The notes beneath the pieces are model-generated. The model was not told the origin of the DNA and did not search any database. It saw nothing but the letters and a program-made list of their open reading frames with translations. Positions 23,800 to 35,115 of a DNA stretch of 64,000 nucleotides are shown here, in pieces. The stretch comes from Congeria kusceri (Eukaryota; Mollusca; Bivalvia; Myida; Dreissenidae). Position 1 is the first letter of the stretch. The number at the start of each line of letters is the position of its first letter. The translations under genes were made by a program, and so were the position numbers. Where the stretch lies: positions 20,955,201 to 21,019,200 of the forward strand of contig CM051028.1 of assembly GCA_027627225.1 (NCBI GenBank), in the 5' to 3' direction.

Positions 23800-24405
23800 G
23801 GAGATAAGGCAACTTGCCACATATATGATGTATGCGGCTTTGTCAATTATGTAAAAATAATAAAGTGGATGAAGAGTTCCACTTCGTGTTGAAATGTAGA
23901 TCTACTGCATTTGTACAAATAAGAGAAAAATATATTTAAAAAATATTACAGAATCAGGCCTAGTATGTTTAAACTCATTCAATTACCAAATACACTGAAT
24001 AAAAGTGAAATGTCTAGGTTAAGCAGAGGCATTAAGTATTCGCCAAAATGTTATGATGAACAATAAATAATAGATGTATGTATGCATATATGCATGTTGG
24101 TCTTTAAACATATACTATACCACTACTGCTTAATTAATATGATATTAATGTTGTTATTGTTATATAATTGTTGTTTGCTTCAATTGACATACGAAAACAC
24201 TTCCGTAGTTATTTAGATAGATATACTGTTCTTGTGTGTGAAATACACGTTTCATACATATCTTGTAAAGTTCATCCAGTTTAAGAAATATTAAACGTTC
24301 TGTGACTTATCACTTAATATAATGTATATTGTATTATTGATATGTTAAACACAAGAAACTGTAAATGTTTAATAAAATTCTGTTCTGTTTATCTGTTCTG
24401 TATAT
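23800..24405 (+). mobile_element. 3' end of a non-LTR retrotransposon (LINE)
   Basis: At 23834-23940 the + strand reads a C-terminal Cys-rich motif (CQLCKNNKVDEEFHFVLKC, then IREKYI), which matches the C..C..EDE.HF...C knuckle at the end of many LINE polyproteins. After one frame change a second stretch (LIQLPNTLNKSEMSRL) follows and ends at a stop at about 24064. The 3' UTR ends AATAAAATTCTGTTCTG, with TTCTG-like tail repeats to about 24400. Heavily 5' truncated. Confidence 0.65.
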
Positions 24406-24419
24406 ATAGAGAGGATATT

Positions 24420-24539
24420 TGTTGGTTTCGGTAGACTATCGATTTTAATTCACGAGTGATCATAGAAAATTATATTTTCACGAGTGGCGCATTTTCCATG
24501 ATCACGAGTGAATAAAAAGTCGATATTTACCGAAACGAA
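24420..24539. repeat. Palindromic element, CACGAGTGATCATAGAAAA family, copy 1
   Basis: Left arm GGTTTCGGTAGACTATCGAT then TTCACGAGTGATCATAGAAA; right arm is its imperfect reverse complement, ending TTTACCGAAACG. A second member lies at 59465-59566 inside PPP5C. Confidence 0.7.
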
Positions 24540-24799
24540 AAAAAAATCTGTTTAGTTTATGCTTTTCACCTTTTTTTCTTTTCATTTTAATTGCTATCTA
24601 AGTAGGTTTTTTTGGAAAATGTCGCGGGACTCATTTGACAATTTTGAGTCCGGCATCGTTGACGGTCCGTTTCTTTTACTGAATAAAATCGGGAACCAGT
24701 GTGAAACAGTAAACATTATCAGACTGTTTAATACAGTGAATTACCAATGTTATTTCACTGATATTTCTCTATAAATCACTGGAAAGCATAAAATAAAAA

Positions 24800-25695
24800 T
24801 CAATAATTGAACAACACATGGTGGTATGAGCTGTCTTCGTCGAGATCTGCGCTCTCCGCGTGCTTTCTTGTTTGCAAATTTGCATAAAATATGCAAATGT
24901 CGGATGTTTTACAACGATCTTAAATCATCCATGATAATGGTACCTTGCGTTGTATACACATTTTAGAGAACAGTGTATATTTCAAATTTATTTACGAAAA
25001 CACACCGACAATTGTAAATTGGAAAAACGTGGCCATACACATGTATATTACTGGATCATGTTGCAGATATACTCAACACGTGTCGGATATTTGACAGTAA
25101 ATTATAATATATTGAAGTAAATTTATTTCGCCAAGCATAATGACACTGCAGTTAGGTCATGTGAGGTAAACAGTATCCAGTTAAACTACTGTTTCACAAA
25201 CCCAACGTACAGATCTGTACGACATACGGGCATTGGCGCAATTGGTATACGTGGTATATACCACTTCCCGATTTAAAAATTATTACTATATACAATTACG
25301 AACAAGGTTTTAGGAAGGATCAGTGTCATTGAAACAAAAAACCATAAAGATAAACCTTCAAACTATTCAAGAAATCAAGGTAGTTAAAATTGCCCGCGTT
25401 AAAACAGATTGATGAATGCCACTTGAACCGATGAACATACTGAAGCTTAAAGTTACATGTAATTATATAAATCGGTAGTTGTGAAAACGACGTGTTAATT
25501 ATCAGACATTAAGTGAACAGCTGTTAACAAAAAAAACAAAGTAAATTATGCAAGTTAAACGTCAATAGTTGGTCAAAATTTAGAATGTTCAGGACTTTGC
25601 CCAATTACATGTATACGGTAATTTTTATTTTAAATCATAATCGATATAGTTAGTTAATGTTTATTTTGAAGTATTCTGCCTGCTGGTTTAAACGG
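24800..25695. other. Non-coding stretch
   Basis: No gene or named repeat recognised. Confidence 0.5.
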
Positions 25696-25696
25696 C

Positions 25697-26203
25697 TTTT
25701 TAAAGGGACCTGTTCACTGATTGAAGAATTGACAATTTTCAAACTTTTTGTCACAGACTGCAAACATTAAATAACAATGTATAAGAAGGAGCGAAATAAC
25801 GCTATTGACATAGAAATGTACTGTAAATACCGTTTCGTTAATGAAAAATAATCAGCTGAAATTGATAAAATAAATAGTTCAACGTTGGTGACGATGGAAA
25901 CAATTTGGAGTTTTTCTATTGTTATCGTTGGGATTGTTGCAAACATGTAAATCGCTTACATAAAGTATACACGTTCAAGTATATAACTCACGTTCAAGTA
26001 TATAAGACGGAATGGCCGAATGATTAACGCGTTATACTTTTGATCCGGAGGTCTGAGGTTCGAACCCCGGTGGGACTAACTTTTTTTATGCTTTTCTTGT
26101 AAAATTTCTTGACCTCTTTAGTCCAGATGCTTTACCATGTCAAGTTATGACGTCTAATGGCGTATTAAAAAAATACAAAAACTGTGAACAAGTCCCTTTA
26201 AAA
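25697..26203. mobile_element. Complete TTAA-flanked TIR element with tRNA-like promoter
   Basis: The left end TTAAAGGGACCTGTTCAC and right end GTGAACAAGTCCCTTTAA are an 18-bp inverted repeat with one mismatch, each flanked by TTAA. Between them, about 500 bp carry a tRNA-like module at 26005-26079 and the shared 3' text TTAGTCCAGATGCTTTA. There is no transposase frame. Two further copies (16.4 and 18.2 kb) and a degenerate one (32.48-32.67 kb) share the left end and interior. TTAA flanks suggest piggyBac-type mobilisation; the tRNA-like part suggests SINE ancestry. I regard it as a chimera. Confidence 0.8.
26005..26079 (+). tRNA. tRNA-like pol III promoter module inside a TIR element
   Basis: AATGGCCGAATGATTAACGC (A box, class II tRNA-like) is followed 40 bp later by the B box GGTTCGAACCCC at about 26057-26068. 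There is no clean anticodon stem, so this is a promoter relic and not a tRNA gene. The upstream 25970-26005 has a short direct repeat, CACGTTCAAGTATATAA. Confidence 0.6.
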
Positions 26204-26566
26204 CACGTTTTTATAAAATGCATACTGATCGTTATACTATATTGTTTATACGTGTATGTGCATGTAGTGAGCTCACATACGTTCAGTGTATTTCTAGTAT
26301 TTCTCTATAACATATAGGAAAGAAAACGCACAATGCACAATCTGAAAACTAGGTTATTAAAGCACATAAAATGGCATGTGTTCATGTGCGGAATGCCAAT
26401 GTCAAGAAATAAATCATTTGGTGTAGTAGATAGAACAAATTCGTTGTGGAATATAATAAATGTAAAAATAATGCATAGACAAGTGTTTTCACATTATGAG
26501 AAACAAAACTCATGACAGAATATGGTCGTGTTCGTTTGGATATGTTCTTGTTTATATTTATTGTGT

Positions 26567-26893
26567 ATAAGGCGTAAAAATTATGTTTGTTTCAGGTTAA
26601 ATGCCCAACAAAATTAGGGTAGGTAGGGAATGTTTTTTTTATTTGGAAAATGGTAAACTTGAAGATTCTAAAACTGAAACAATATTCAAAACATGTCTCT
26701 AATATCATAAAACATTGTCTTGAAGTGGATGCTATCAAAACAAAACACTTATTTATCCAAAAACATTCAATTTGTGGAAAAAAAAGTAAAATAAAAACAT
26801 ATTTTACCCAATCAATAAAATGTTCTAGGGTCGGGGCATTTTTTTAAGGGTATGTCGGGTAACCTGAAACAAACACATTTTTTACGCCTAATC
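26567..26893. mobile_element. MITE with about 33-bp terminal inverted repeats (AGGCGTAAAAA)
   Basis: Left end AAGGCGTAAAAATTATGTTT then GTTTCAGGTTA; right end TAACCTGAAACAAACACA then TTTTTTACGCCTAA. Inside these, GGGTAGGTAGGG and the GGGTCGGGGCATTTTTTTAA text recall the poly-C MITE at 17.8 kb. The small open frame within is AT-rich and not considered coding. Confidence 0.75.
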
Positions 26894-26999
26894 ATGTATT
26901 GCAAACACCTTCTTACAAGGCTAAATAACGCAGATGGTTAGATCTACTTCAATTGACCAGTTGCAAAAACATACATCGTCCCGCCTTTTTGTGTGTCTA

Positions 27000-27881
27000 A
27001 AATTGTTTGTCCAAGGATTTGAAGTAAACTGATTCGATTAAGCAACAATGTGTTATTATTTACCACTGAAATATAATCCCATAATTGGTCAACACAATCT
27101 TCGATTGACACGTAGCAACTGGTCTAATTAGAAAATCTAATAATACTAGAATAACATATGTCTTATACCGTATTTTACTAACACATCACACTATTGTACA
27201 TGTAAATAATATAATAAAAATATTAATAAATATTCGCAAACATAGTCCCTTTAAACCCTGATGACAAATAAAATAAAAACATTGGGTTCCCTTCTCGGCA
27301 AAACCCTCGACCTTGGGGTGTCATGTAAAGAGGTACACATCATGCCTTACATTAGCTAAATATGACTGTATTTGTGCATTAAAGACGATTTCGGTAGTTT
27401 TTTTTTCTGCGCATCTTTCCGCGCATCAGTGGAGTTGATTTAAATCTTTATAATGGGAAGTGTTTTGACAGATAATAATATTTATTAAATATTGTGTACA
27501 CTGTAATTACCAACTAGAATCAAATATATTCAATATAATTGCCATGATCATAGTAGGAGTGTCTTGTGACTCGATTTTATTTTCGATAGTTTGATAAACG
27601 AAAGTAGGAACACGCTGACTGAACATTGGACTCGCACATAGCTGTGGACATGCTTGCGACTATTTTGAAAGTGTTTTGGCTGTAATAACGTTTTGTACAT
27701 AGCCATAATCAACTGCTGTTACTAATATGATTATAGATAATATATATCTTTTTACTTTTATAAGTGTATTGTTATAAATTATGACTGTCATTCCATCCTG
27801 TTTTTTACTGAAAAATGCCCAATACGCGCATGTTAACTACATATTTCTTTTCGGAAACAAGCACGGTGACCCCCTGTATGA
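27000..27881. other. Non-coding stretch upstream of the LINE
   Basis: No open frame that could be a LINE ORF1. At 27243-27255 a lone TAGTCCCTTTAAA resembles the right end of the TTAA family. Confidence 0.5.
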
Positions 27882-29806
27882 ATATTGAAATGTGATATTG
27901 AATGTAATCCAGGTCCTCTCAACCCTGAATGTCTCACTGTCTTTCATCTTAATATACGAAGCATAAGAAACAAGATGAACTATATACGCGACATTTTTGC
28001 CGAATGTACACATAGCATCTTATGTCTTACCGAAACACACTTGTCAAATGATATCGCTGCTGATTTATTGCAAATTGAGGGCTTTGATACAATGTTTAGA
28101 AAAGACAAAAATGCTCATTCTGGTGGGTTTATTGTCTATACTTCGTCTTTTTTGCGTCCACAACGAAATCTAGAGCTAGAACTTTTACTGCCAGAATCTA
28201 TCTGGGTGCAAGTCAAGGATCATTCACAGACCCTCTTAATATGCACATTGTACAGGCAACCAAGTTCGACTGTGGATTACTGGGATAAGTTAAATATTTG
28301 TATTGAAAAGGCAATAGAAGTATCTCCACATATTATTCTAGTTGGTGATATTAATGAAGACCAACTGAATCCGACACACCATAAACTTAAAGATATAATG
28401 ACGCTTAATAATTTACGAAACATAATTACAGAACCAACTCGTGTTACAAGTAACTCTAGCACTTTAATAGATATCACAGTTCTATCAAGTAGCGTACACT
28501 GCTTTGATGCCGGTATTTTTGAAACTGACAGAACTATAACAGACCATTATGGAACATATGTGCACGTTAAAACCGATTTCAATTTAGAGGAGCCGTACAA
28601 GCGACGAATATGGGATTATAAAAATGCGAATTTTAAGTTATTTAATGAATTAATTGAGTCTACTGATTGGTCATTTATAGAACATGGTACTGTTGATACC
28701 GCCACTGACGAATTTATGAATAAATATTTTTCTCTTGTTAAGTCGTGCATACCGAACAAATTTGTAACCATCCGACCAAATGACAAACCCTGGTATAACT
28801 CCGAAATTCGGAAAACAACTCGTTCCCGTGATCGACATAAATGTACAGCAATACGTACCGGAAAGGCATCGGATTGGAACAAATATAAACACCTTCGAAA
28901 CAAAGTAAACAATATGAAAAAGTATGCAAAGGAGATGTTCTTTAATTCTATAGAATTCACTATAAGCGACTTTTCATCATCAAATCCTAAACAGTACTGG
29001 AAGCTAATCAAAAGCCTCGTCAAAGATAATTTATCAAACTGCGAACAAATACCACCTCTGATCAATAGTGATCAGTCTTTTTCAATAACAGATTTCGAAA
29101 AAGCCAATACACTTAATGACTATTTTGTTTCTGTTTCGAATGTTGATGACAGAGACGTAAACTTGCCGTTTTTTGAATTTAAAACGGATGCGATTTTAAG
29201 TGATTTTAACATTTCTGAACAAGACATTAAGGACGTACTAAATAATCTTATTATAAATAAAGCAAGCGGCCCAGATGAAGTCAGTCATCGAATGCTGAAA
29301 CAAACATCGAATACAATATGTAAACCGCTTTGTATTTTATTTAATAGATCCATTAAAGAAAACATATTCCCTAGCTCTTGGAAAAAGGCAAACGTAATGC
29401 CTCTGTTCAAAAAGGGAAACAAAGAGCACCCATCAAACTACAGACCAATCTCTCTTATTAGTTGCGTAGGAAAGGTAATGGAACGAGTGGTCTACACATA
29501 TGTGTATAATCATTTGCACATAAACAAACTTATTTATAAATACCAATCGGGCTTTCTGCCAGGTCACTCGACTACATATCAACTTATTGACATATACAAT
29601 CAAATATGCAAAGCATTTGACGACAGACAAAGCACGTGCATGGTCTTTTGTGATATCTCCAAGGCTTTTGATCGCGTCTGGCATAAAGGGCTTCTTTTTA
29701 AACTACGCCAGAATGGAATATCTGGAAATATCCTTAATTGGTTATCAAATTACTTATCGAACCGCACACAGCGGGTGTTTGTTCATACCACTTACTCCAA
29801 CGACAT
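27882..29806 (+). CDS. LINE polyprotein, part 1: 2A-like motif, APE endonuclease, first half of RT
   Basis: The protein would nick target DNA and reverse-transcribe the element RNA. No ATG lies at the first open codon; the frame opens at 27882 after a TGA and the first ATG is internal. Residues 3-13 hold the 2A-like core DIECNPGP, a ribosome-skipping signal known from non-LTR elements. The apurinic-like endonuclease follows: LNIRSIRNKM, LCLTETHLS (catalytic Glu), VGDINEDQ, LIDITVL and ITDHYGTY. RT begins with NKASGPDEVSHRML, then NYRPISLIS, YQSGFLPGHSTT and CDISKAFDRVWHKG (first catalytic Asp). After LSNRTQRVFVHTTYS, about residue 638, the frame departs from the family and the remaining 20-odd codons to the stop at 29879 are out of register. 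Confidence 0.9.
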
Positions 29807-31077
29807 ATCTATTATCTATCAAAGCTGGTGTGCCCCAAGGATCTGTTTTAGGTCCTCTCCTATTCCTTGTCTATGTTAACGATATCTCCGACAACTTACT
29901 TAGTAACTTAAGATTGTTTGCCGATGACAGTTCATTTTCAGTAACTTCAAATGACCATGTTTTTATGGAAAGGATCCTAAACAATGACCTTATCCAAATC
30001 AATAAATGGGCTAAACAATGGTTGGTTTCCTTTAATCCCTCCAAAACTGAAGTTGTCTTTTTCTCATTATTGGACATGCCAAAACCTCAATTACGTCTTG
30101 ACGGCAATCAATTGTGCTTTGTTGAAATCCACAAACACCTAGGTCTCTTGTTCAGTCAAAATGGTAGATGGCACAATCACATTGACGCTATTCTTAGCAG
30201 AGCATCTAAGATATTAGGATCTATGAGAATGCTAAAGTTCAAGTTAAAACGCCAAACGTTAAACCAAATATACATATCATACTTACGTCCTGTATTAGAA
30301 TATTCGTCGGTCATCTGGGATAATTGTACACAATATGAAAAAGATATTTTAGAAAAAATTCAATATGACGCCGCTAGAATAGTTAGTGGTTTAACGAGAT
30401 CTTCATCTATAAACAACTTACTTACTGAAATTGGCTGGGTATCATTGGAACACAGACGCTGCATTCAAAAACTTATATTAGTTTACAAACATACTAAGGG
30501 AATCCTACCAGAATATCTTTCGGATATGTTTCCAACAACCGTAAATGAAAATTCCGTGTATTACCTACGAAATGGTGATAATCTACTTACATTACCCAGA
30601 CGACTTGAAATATACTCGAACTCTGTTATACCATCAGCAATCAAACTATGGAACGATCTTGATTCTGATACACGAAATTCCAATACATTGAATGAATTTA
30701 AAACAAAACTGAATGAAAAATTCAAAGCACCAAAGGTCCCTGCATATTATTTACAGGGAGAAAGAATATACCAGGTAATGCATGCTAGAATAAGGAACAG
30801 ATGTAGTGATCTGAAAGCGCATCTTTTTGAAAATCACTTAACCGACTCACCCAATTGTAGCTGTGGTTACCATACTGAAGATGCGGATCATTACTTCTTT
30901 AAATGCTCTCATTATCATGACGAACGATTACAAATGTTTATTAACACGCGCAAATTCCATCTAATAAATGCAACGAAACTCATGTTTGGCATACAAACTC
31001 TGAACTACGAGGACAACTGTAAGCTCTTTCAAGAAGTCCAGTTATTTATCAAACGAACGAAACGATTTAATGTATAA
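29803..31077 (+). CDS. LINE polyprotein, part 2: second half of RT and C-terminal Cys-rich domain
   Basis: In the +1 frame relative to part 1, it picks up at [16 protein letters not shown] (RT motif B), then RLFADDSSFSV (motif C; the catalytic pair is FADD), then INKWAKQWLVSFNPSKTEV. A thumb/connector region follows (SYLRPVLEYSSVIWDN). The last 110 residues include IYQVMHARIRNRCSDL and a Cys/His cluster (CSCGYHTEDADHYFFKCSHY) common at the C terminus of this group. Stop at 31075-31077. The open frame extends upstream to 29587, but that earlier part is only an overlap shadow of part 1. The reading break between 29795 and 29810 needs a single-base indel to explain it; sequencing error or true decay cannot be separated here. 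Confidence 0.9.
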   Translation, partial: TYLLSIKAGVPQGSVLGPLLFLVYVNDISDNLLSNLRLFADDSSFSVTSNDHVFMERILNNDLIQINKWAKQWLVSFNPSKTEVVFFSLLDMPKPQLRLDGNQLCFVEIHKHLGLLFSQNGRWHNHIDAILSRASKILGSMRMLKFKLKRQTLNQIYISYLRPVLEYSSVIWDNCTQYEKDILEKIQYDAARIVSGLTRSSSINNLLTEIGWVSLEHRRCIQKLILVYKHTKGILPEYLSDMFPTTVNENSVYYLRNGDNLLTLPRRLEIYSNSVIPSAIKLWNDLDSDTRNSNTLNEFKTKLNEKFKAPKVPAYYLQGERIYQVMHARIRNRCSDLKAHLFENHLTDSPNCSCGYHTEDADHYFFKCSHYHDERLQMFINTRKFHLINATKLMFGIQTLNYEDNCKLFQEVQLFIKRTKRFNV

Positions 31078-31579
31078 CGATCAATTAAACCTAAGCACCC
31101 TTCTACGCATTTATGATGTTGCATTACTATATCAAGTCGTAATGAAGAAAATGGTCGAGCTGGTCCGGGTGTGTAAATTTGTGTATCTTTAGTTTATAAT
31201 TCTTTTTTTCTTTTTTGCTTGTCTTTTTCGCTACACAATGAGTATACACAAACTAAATTATAGCCACTTACTCAGTATAAACAATGTTGACTTCTTAATA
31301 GATTGATGTAATTTTATTTCTATCCTTCCAGAACTTTGCTTTCATTATGAACTCAGCACAGTTAACATTGAACTATCTTAATATCTGTATCTTGACATAT
31401 CCATCTTGTTAACCTTTATAATAAACTGTCATACTGGAGAGGGCCCTTCGATGATGTTGATATAACTCTAGGCCCAATCCATTTTTATACATGTATTTCA
31501 AACTGTCTATAATATGTCATTGTTTATAAATGTATGTGTATATACAATAAAATATGTTTAAACTAAACCCCCTGTATTA

Positions 31580-33425
31580 TTTTTTGCAATTTGTTAAAAA
31601 TATAATCATGTAATAAATATCGAAAATTCAGGAATTTTCAGGGAGCAGATTTTTTTCTATAGTCAAAACCAAACAAAATATGATTACAAAATGTAGAATT
31701 TTTCTATAAAAAAGGATGAAAAAGCATTTTTTAGCAAATATAATATTATTTGTTCACTATATAACGGATTGCATTCTTACAATTACCCATTTCAACCAAT
31801 AGGATGTCGTTATTTTTTACCAATCAATGGTCAATACTATTTTTTGCTAAAACAAACACACCATTAACATTTCCTAAAATGCATTCACGGGTAGATCATT
31901 TACATGCATTTTCCAAAAAATCTAATGCGGTGACCCCTATGCTTTATGGTTTGATTGCATTAGGCGTTGAAGGGTCTGCAAAATATGTAAAAATGAAAAA
32001 TCTTCACGGAGGGAAAAAACTGTAGAAATCGTCTCTAAACGCACTGCTGCTTTTATTATATCCCCGCGAAAGTATGTTTTGAATATTTCCAATTAACAAA
32101 GAATTATACAAAACGCTACAAAGACTAGCTGCTGAGCTACCCACGCAAGGTATGGGCTACATACGCAAGGTATGGGCTACCCACGCAAGGCACGGGCTAC
32201 CTACACCAGTCGGTATTCTGAAAACACGTTTACTGCGAAGAATTATTAATTTCAATGCAGTAATTACATTGCTTACTAATTCTCACACGCCGTTTTTTAA
32301 AAATTATTCTTATCATCGTAAGCATTATTTGCAGGTAGTTTTGTACACACATTTCTCATCATATTACACGGGAATTTTGCAATATTATACTACCGGGTAC
32401 ACACATCTCCACGACTATTTCCCCACGTAACTCCTACAGTATTCAATACCTGTATACATGTACATGTACACTTTTGAGAAAGATCTATTCACAGATTGGG
32501 AAATATACAATTTCCAAAAATGTTGTAACGTAATTATTCAAAAAAGAGAGTTAAGTACATAATAAAAGAAACGGATTTGGAAATAACACTCCTGACCCGG
32601 AAATGGAAATAATGTGTAATTTCTGAAACATCAAAATATATTTATGTGGATAAAATTATAAAGCGTTTGTATGGTCGCATACTTCTGCATAAGATAAACA
32701 GATACTTTTCGTGAAATTATGAATAATTTTCAAGAAAAGTTGTCCACTTTTTATTAAAATATACGCAGTTTTCATGAAAGCATTTTGTCCACTTTACTTT
32801 CGGTCACCGTATAAGATGCAAAAGTTCACGTTAATGCCCTGAACTGGGTACGATAGCTATTTTAAGATCGTCATACTTTTCCCCCAAAGGCTTAATGTGT
32901 TTCTATATTTAAGGGAAATACCGTCAATTTGCCCCTTTAAAAATAACACCAGGGCCCCTGATAAACTCAGATAAACAAATTATATGCATTACGTCACGCG
33001 ATGACAAAGTTTACACTCACTTGCGTGCGCAAGCCATTTTTTTGTTACTACAAGTAAATAAAGGGCAACAACTCCGCCCATAGACGATGAATCACCGACT
33101 AAATCCACCGGGGCTGACTTATTTTCCAATCACTCATGAGTTAACGTATTACACCTTTCGAGAAACTGCAATGCAAAGTTTAACTTTGTACAAATACACG
33201 TATCGTAAAAAAACGACGAAACGGACGCACAGCTAGATGGACAGTCAATGATCAAAGGAAATGATCGTTAACCGACCGATCCCGGCCCTTGTGCAAGAGC
33301 AAACCATGGCTAGGGTGTGCATTCGAGTGTCACAATAAATATAACATCAATTTCTAATTATGATCCGTTTGGCATTTATTGACACTTTACTATTAGTGTG
33401 AGCATTTTGAACACGGGCTGCAATT
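31580..33425. other. Non-coding stretch with small repeats
   Basis: Contains a 20-bp tandem repeat of about 3.7 copies at 32136-32205 (GCTACCCACGCAAGGTATGG) and a degenerate copy of the TTAA family at about 32480-32670 (CTATTCACAGATTGGGAAAT; GATAAAATTATAAAGCGTTT). No gene seen. Confidence 0.6.
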
Positions 33426-33431
33426 CCTCTA

Positions 33432-33923
33432 CGGAGGGAGGGAGGGAGGGAAGGATGGATGGATAGATAGATGGATGGATGAAGGAAGGAAGGAAAGTGA
33501 ATGAAGGAACGAAGGAAGGATGGAGGAATGAAGGAAGGAAGGAAGGAAGGAAGGAAAGAAGGGAGGAAGGTGAAGGAAGGAAGGAAGGTCAAGGAAGGAA
33601 GTTGAAGGAAGGAAGGACGGTGAAGGAAGGAAGGTGCATGAATGAATGAAGGCATGAATGAATGAATGAATGAGGGAAGGAAGGAAGGAAGGAAGGAAGG
33701 AAGGAAGGAAGGAAGGAAGGAAGGAAGGAAGGAAGGAAGGAAGGAAGGAAGGAAGGAAGGAAGGAAGGAAGGAAGGAAGCAAGGAAGGAAGGAAGGAAGG
33801 AATGAAGGAAGGAAGGAAGGAAGGAAGGAAGGAAGGAAGGAAGGAAGGAAGGAAGGAAGGAAGGAAGGAAGGAAGGAAGGAAGGAAGGAAGGAAGGAAGG
33901 AAGGAAGGAAGGAAGGAAGGAAT
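33432..33923. repeat. GGAA tetranucleotide microsatellite, about 490 bp
   Basis: The 5' half is interrupted by GGAT, GAAT and GTGAA variants; 33670-33923 is almost pure GGAA. Open frames on both strands (Gly-Arg-Lys-Glu or Leu-Pro-Ser-Phe) reflect the 12-base period of a 4-base unit and are not genes. GGAA arrays are known binding substrates of ETS-type factors in other animals; a role here is not shown. Confidence 0.97.
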
Positions 33924-34124
33924 ACACATTCCGGATGGGTATATTCTTTAGGCATATTCGTTTGCGTAGTAACGTCCTTTTTGTCGTACACACATGAACA
34001 AGTTTATACTTCTGATGAAACAGTACAGGTTAAATCAATATGCTGCAACCTTACATCAGGTCAAAATATATAACATTAGAAAATTCTAGCATAAACTAAT
34101 AAAACCCCGTGACAAAACTCTAGA

Positions 34125-34290
34125 CAATAATAATAATAATAATGATAATAATAAAAAATACTACTACTACCACTACTAATAATAATAAATAATAATATTA
34201 TGTAATAATAATAAGATATAGTAATAATAAGACATAGTAATAAAATATTAGTATATTATAATAACCTGTAACTGTACTCTACATTGCAAC

Positions 34291-34328
<38 letters not shown>

Positions 34329-34350
34329 TAATAATAATATTGATCACCAT
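34125..34350. repeat. AAT trinucleotide microsatellites
   Basis: Two clusters of AAT triplets (34125-34250 and 34290-34345) with CTA/CAT interruptions. Confidence 0.9.
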
Positions 34351-34802
34351 CATCATCGTATTACTACAACTTCTACTACCAATTTAAAATAATGCAATAT
34401 TGGTAAATATAAAAGAAAGAAAACACTCACATGTGCTTCCATTCTCCATACCAATGACAATAGAGGTGAATTTTGCATCCAGCAGCATGTTCAAACATGC
34501 CGATTTGGGGAAAACGACATCGTTATTTTTAAACGATTTCGGGATCCCTCGGATTCTTACCGCGCTATGTGCGCTATGCGCTGGTAGACACGCCGAAGTT
34601 TAATAACTACCCACCGATTATTATATATATGCATACACACCGGAAGATAATTTATTGTCGATACCTTTAAATGATGTGGTATTTACTGATCTCCATCGAA
34701 CAAAATGCCATTTAATTATTCGGTTGCACGCGTGTTTTTAAATGAATGCAATTATTATTATGAAAGTTGCATTGCATACTATTTAGTACTCCGGTATATA
34801 AC

Positions 34803-35115
34803 AATGGCGTAGCCAGAGGCAAATTTAAGCCGAGTCCAGGGGGGATAAGCCTGTGCAGGCTAATGCGGGACGGCACTTTCCGCTTTTATGGTATTTTCTG
34901 TTTCAAGAAAGTCTCTTTTAAACATAAATCCACTGTAGGGGGAAAGTGCCGTCCTGGATCAGTCTGTGAGTACTGCACAGGCTGATCCAGGACGACACTT
35001 TACGCACATGCATTAACACCGGTTTTCCCACGACACTCCTAATTTTTAATGTTTCTTATACAGCGTCGTAGCCATGCTGAGGAACGCCGAGGCAGCTGCC
35101 TCGGCTTAAATTTGC
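34803..35115. mobile_element. Composite: GTCGTGGGAAAACC MITE (copy 3) within inverted GGCAAATTTAAGCCGAG repeats
   Basis: 34844-35036 is a 5'-truncated copy of the palindromic MITE (GATAAGCCTGTGCAGGCTAA to CGGTTTTCCCACGACAC). It lies between AGGCAAATTTAAGCCGAG at 34816-34833 and CTCGGCTTAAATTTGC at about 35099-35114, an inverted pair. Just outside are GGCGTAGCCAG and GTCGTAGCCATGC. The outer pair could be the ends of another transposon into which the MITE inserted. Confidence 0.65.

Larger units (their letters stand above)
27882..31560 (+). mobile_element. LINE (CR1/L2/Jockey-like group) with 2A-like N terminus
   Basis: One polyprotein-coding region (APE endonuclease, reverse transcriptase, C-terminal Cys-rich motif) spans 27882-31077 with a single frame change near 29800. 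A 3' UTR of about 480 bp follows, with AATAAA at 31546. The first open codons encode a 2A-like core, DIECNPGP. No separate ORF1 is visible and the frame is closed by TGA at 27879, so the copy is 5' truncated or its 5' part has decayed. Apart from the one frame break both halves are open, which points to a fairly young insertion. I could not define a target duplication. Confidence 0.9.

Noticed and set aside
28616..29065. Reverse-strand 149-codon frame
   Set aside because: Antisense shadow of the LINE endonuclease/RT frame.
33347..34073. Long open frames of Leu-Pro-Ser-Phe or Gly-Arg-Lys-Glu repeats
   Set aside because: Translations of a GGAA tetranucleotide array on both strands.
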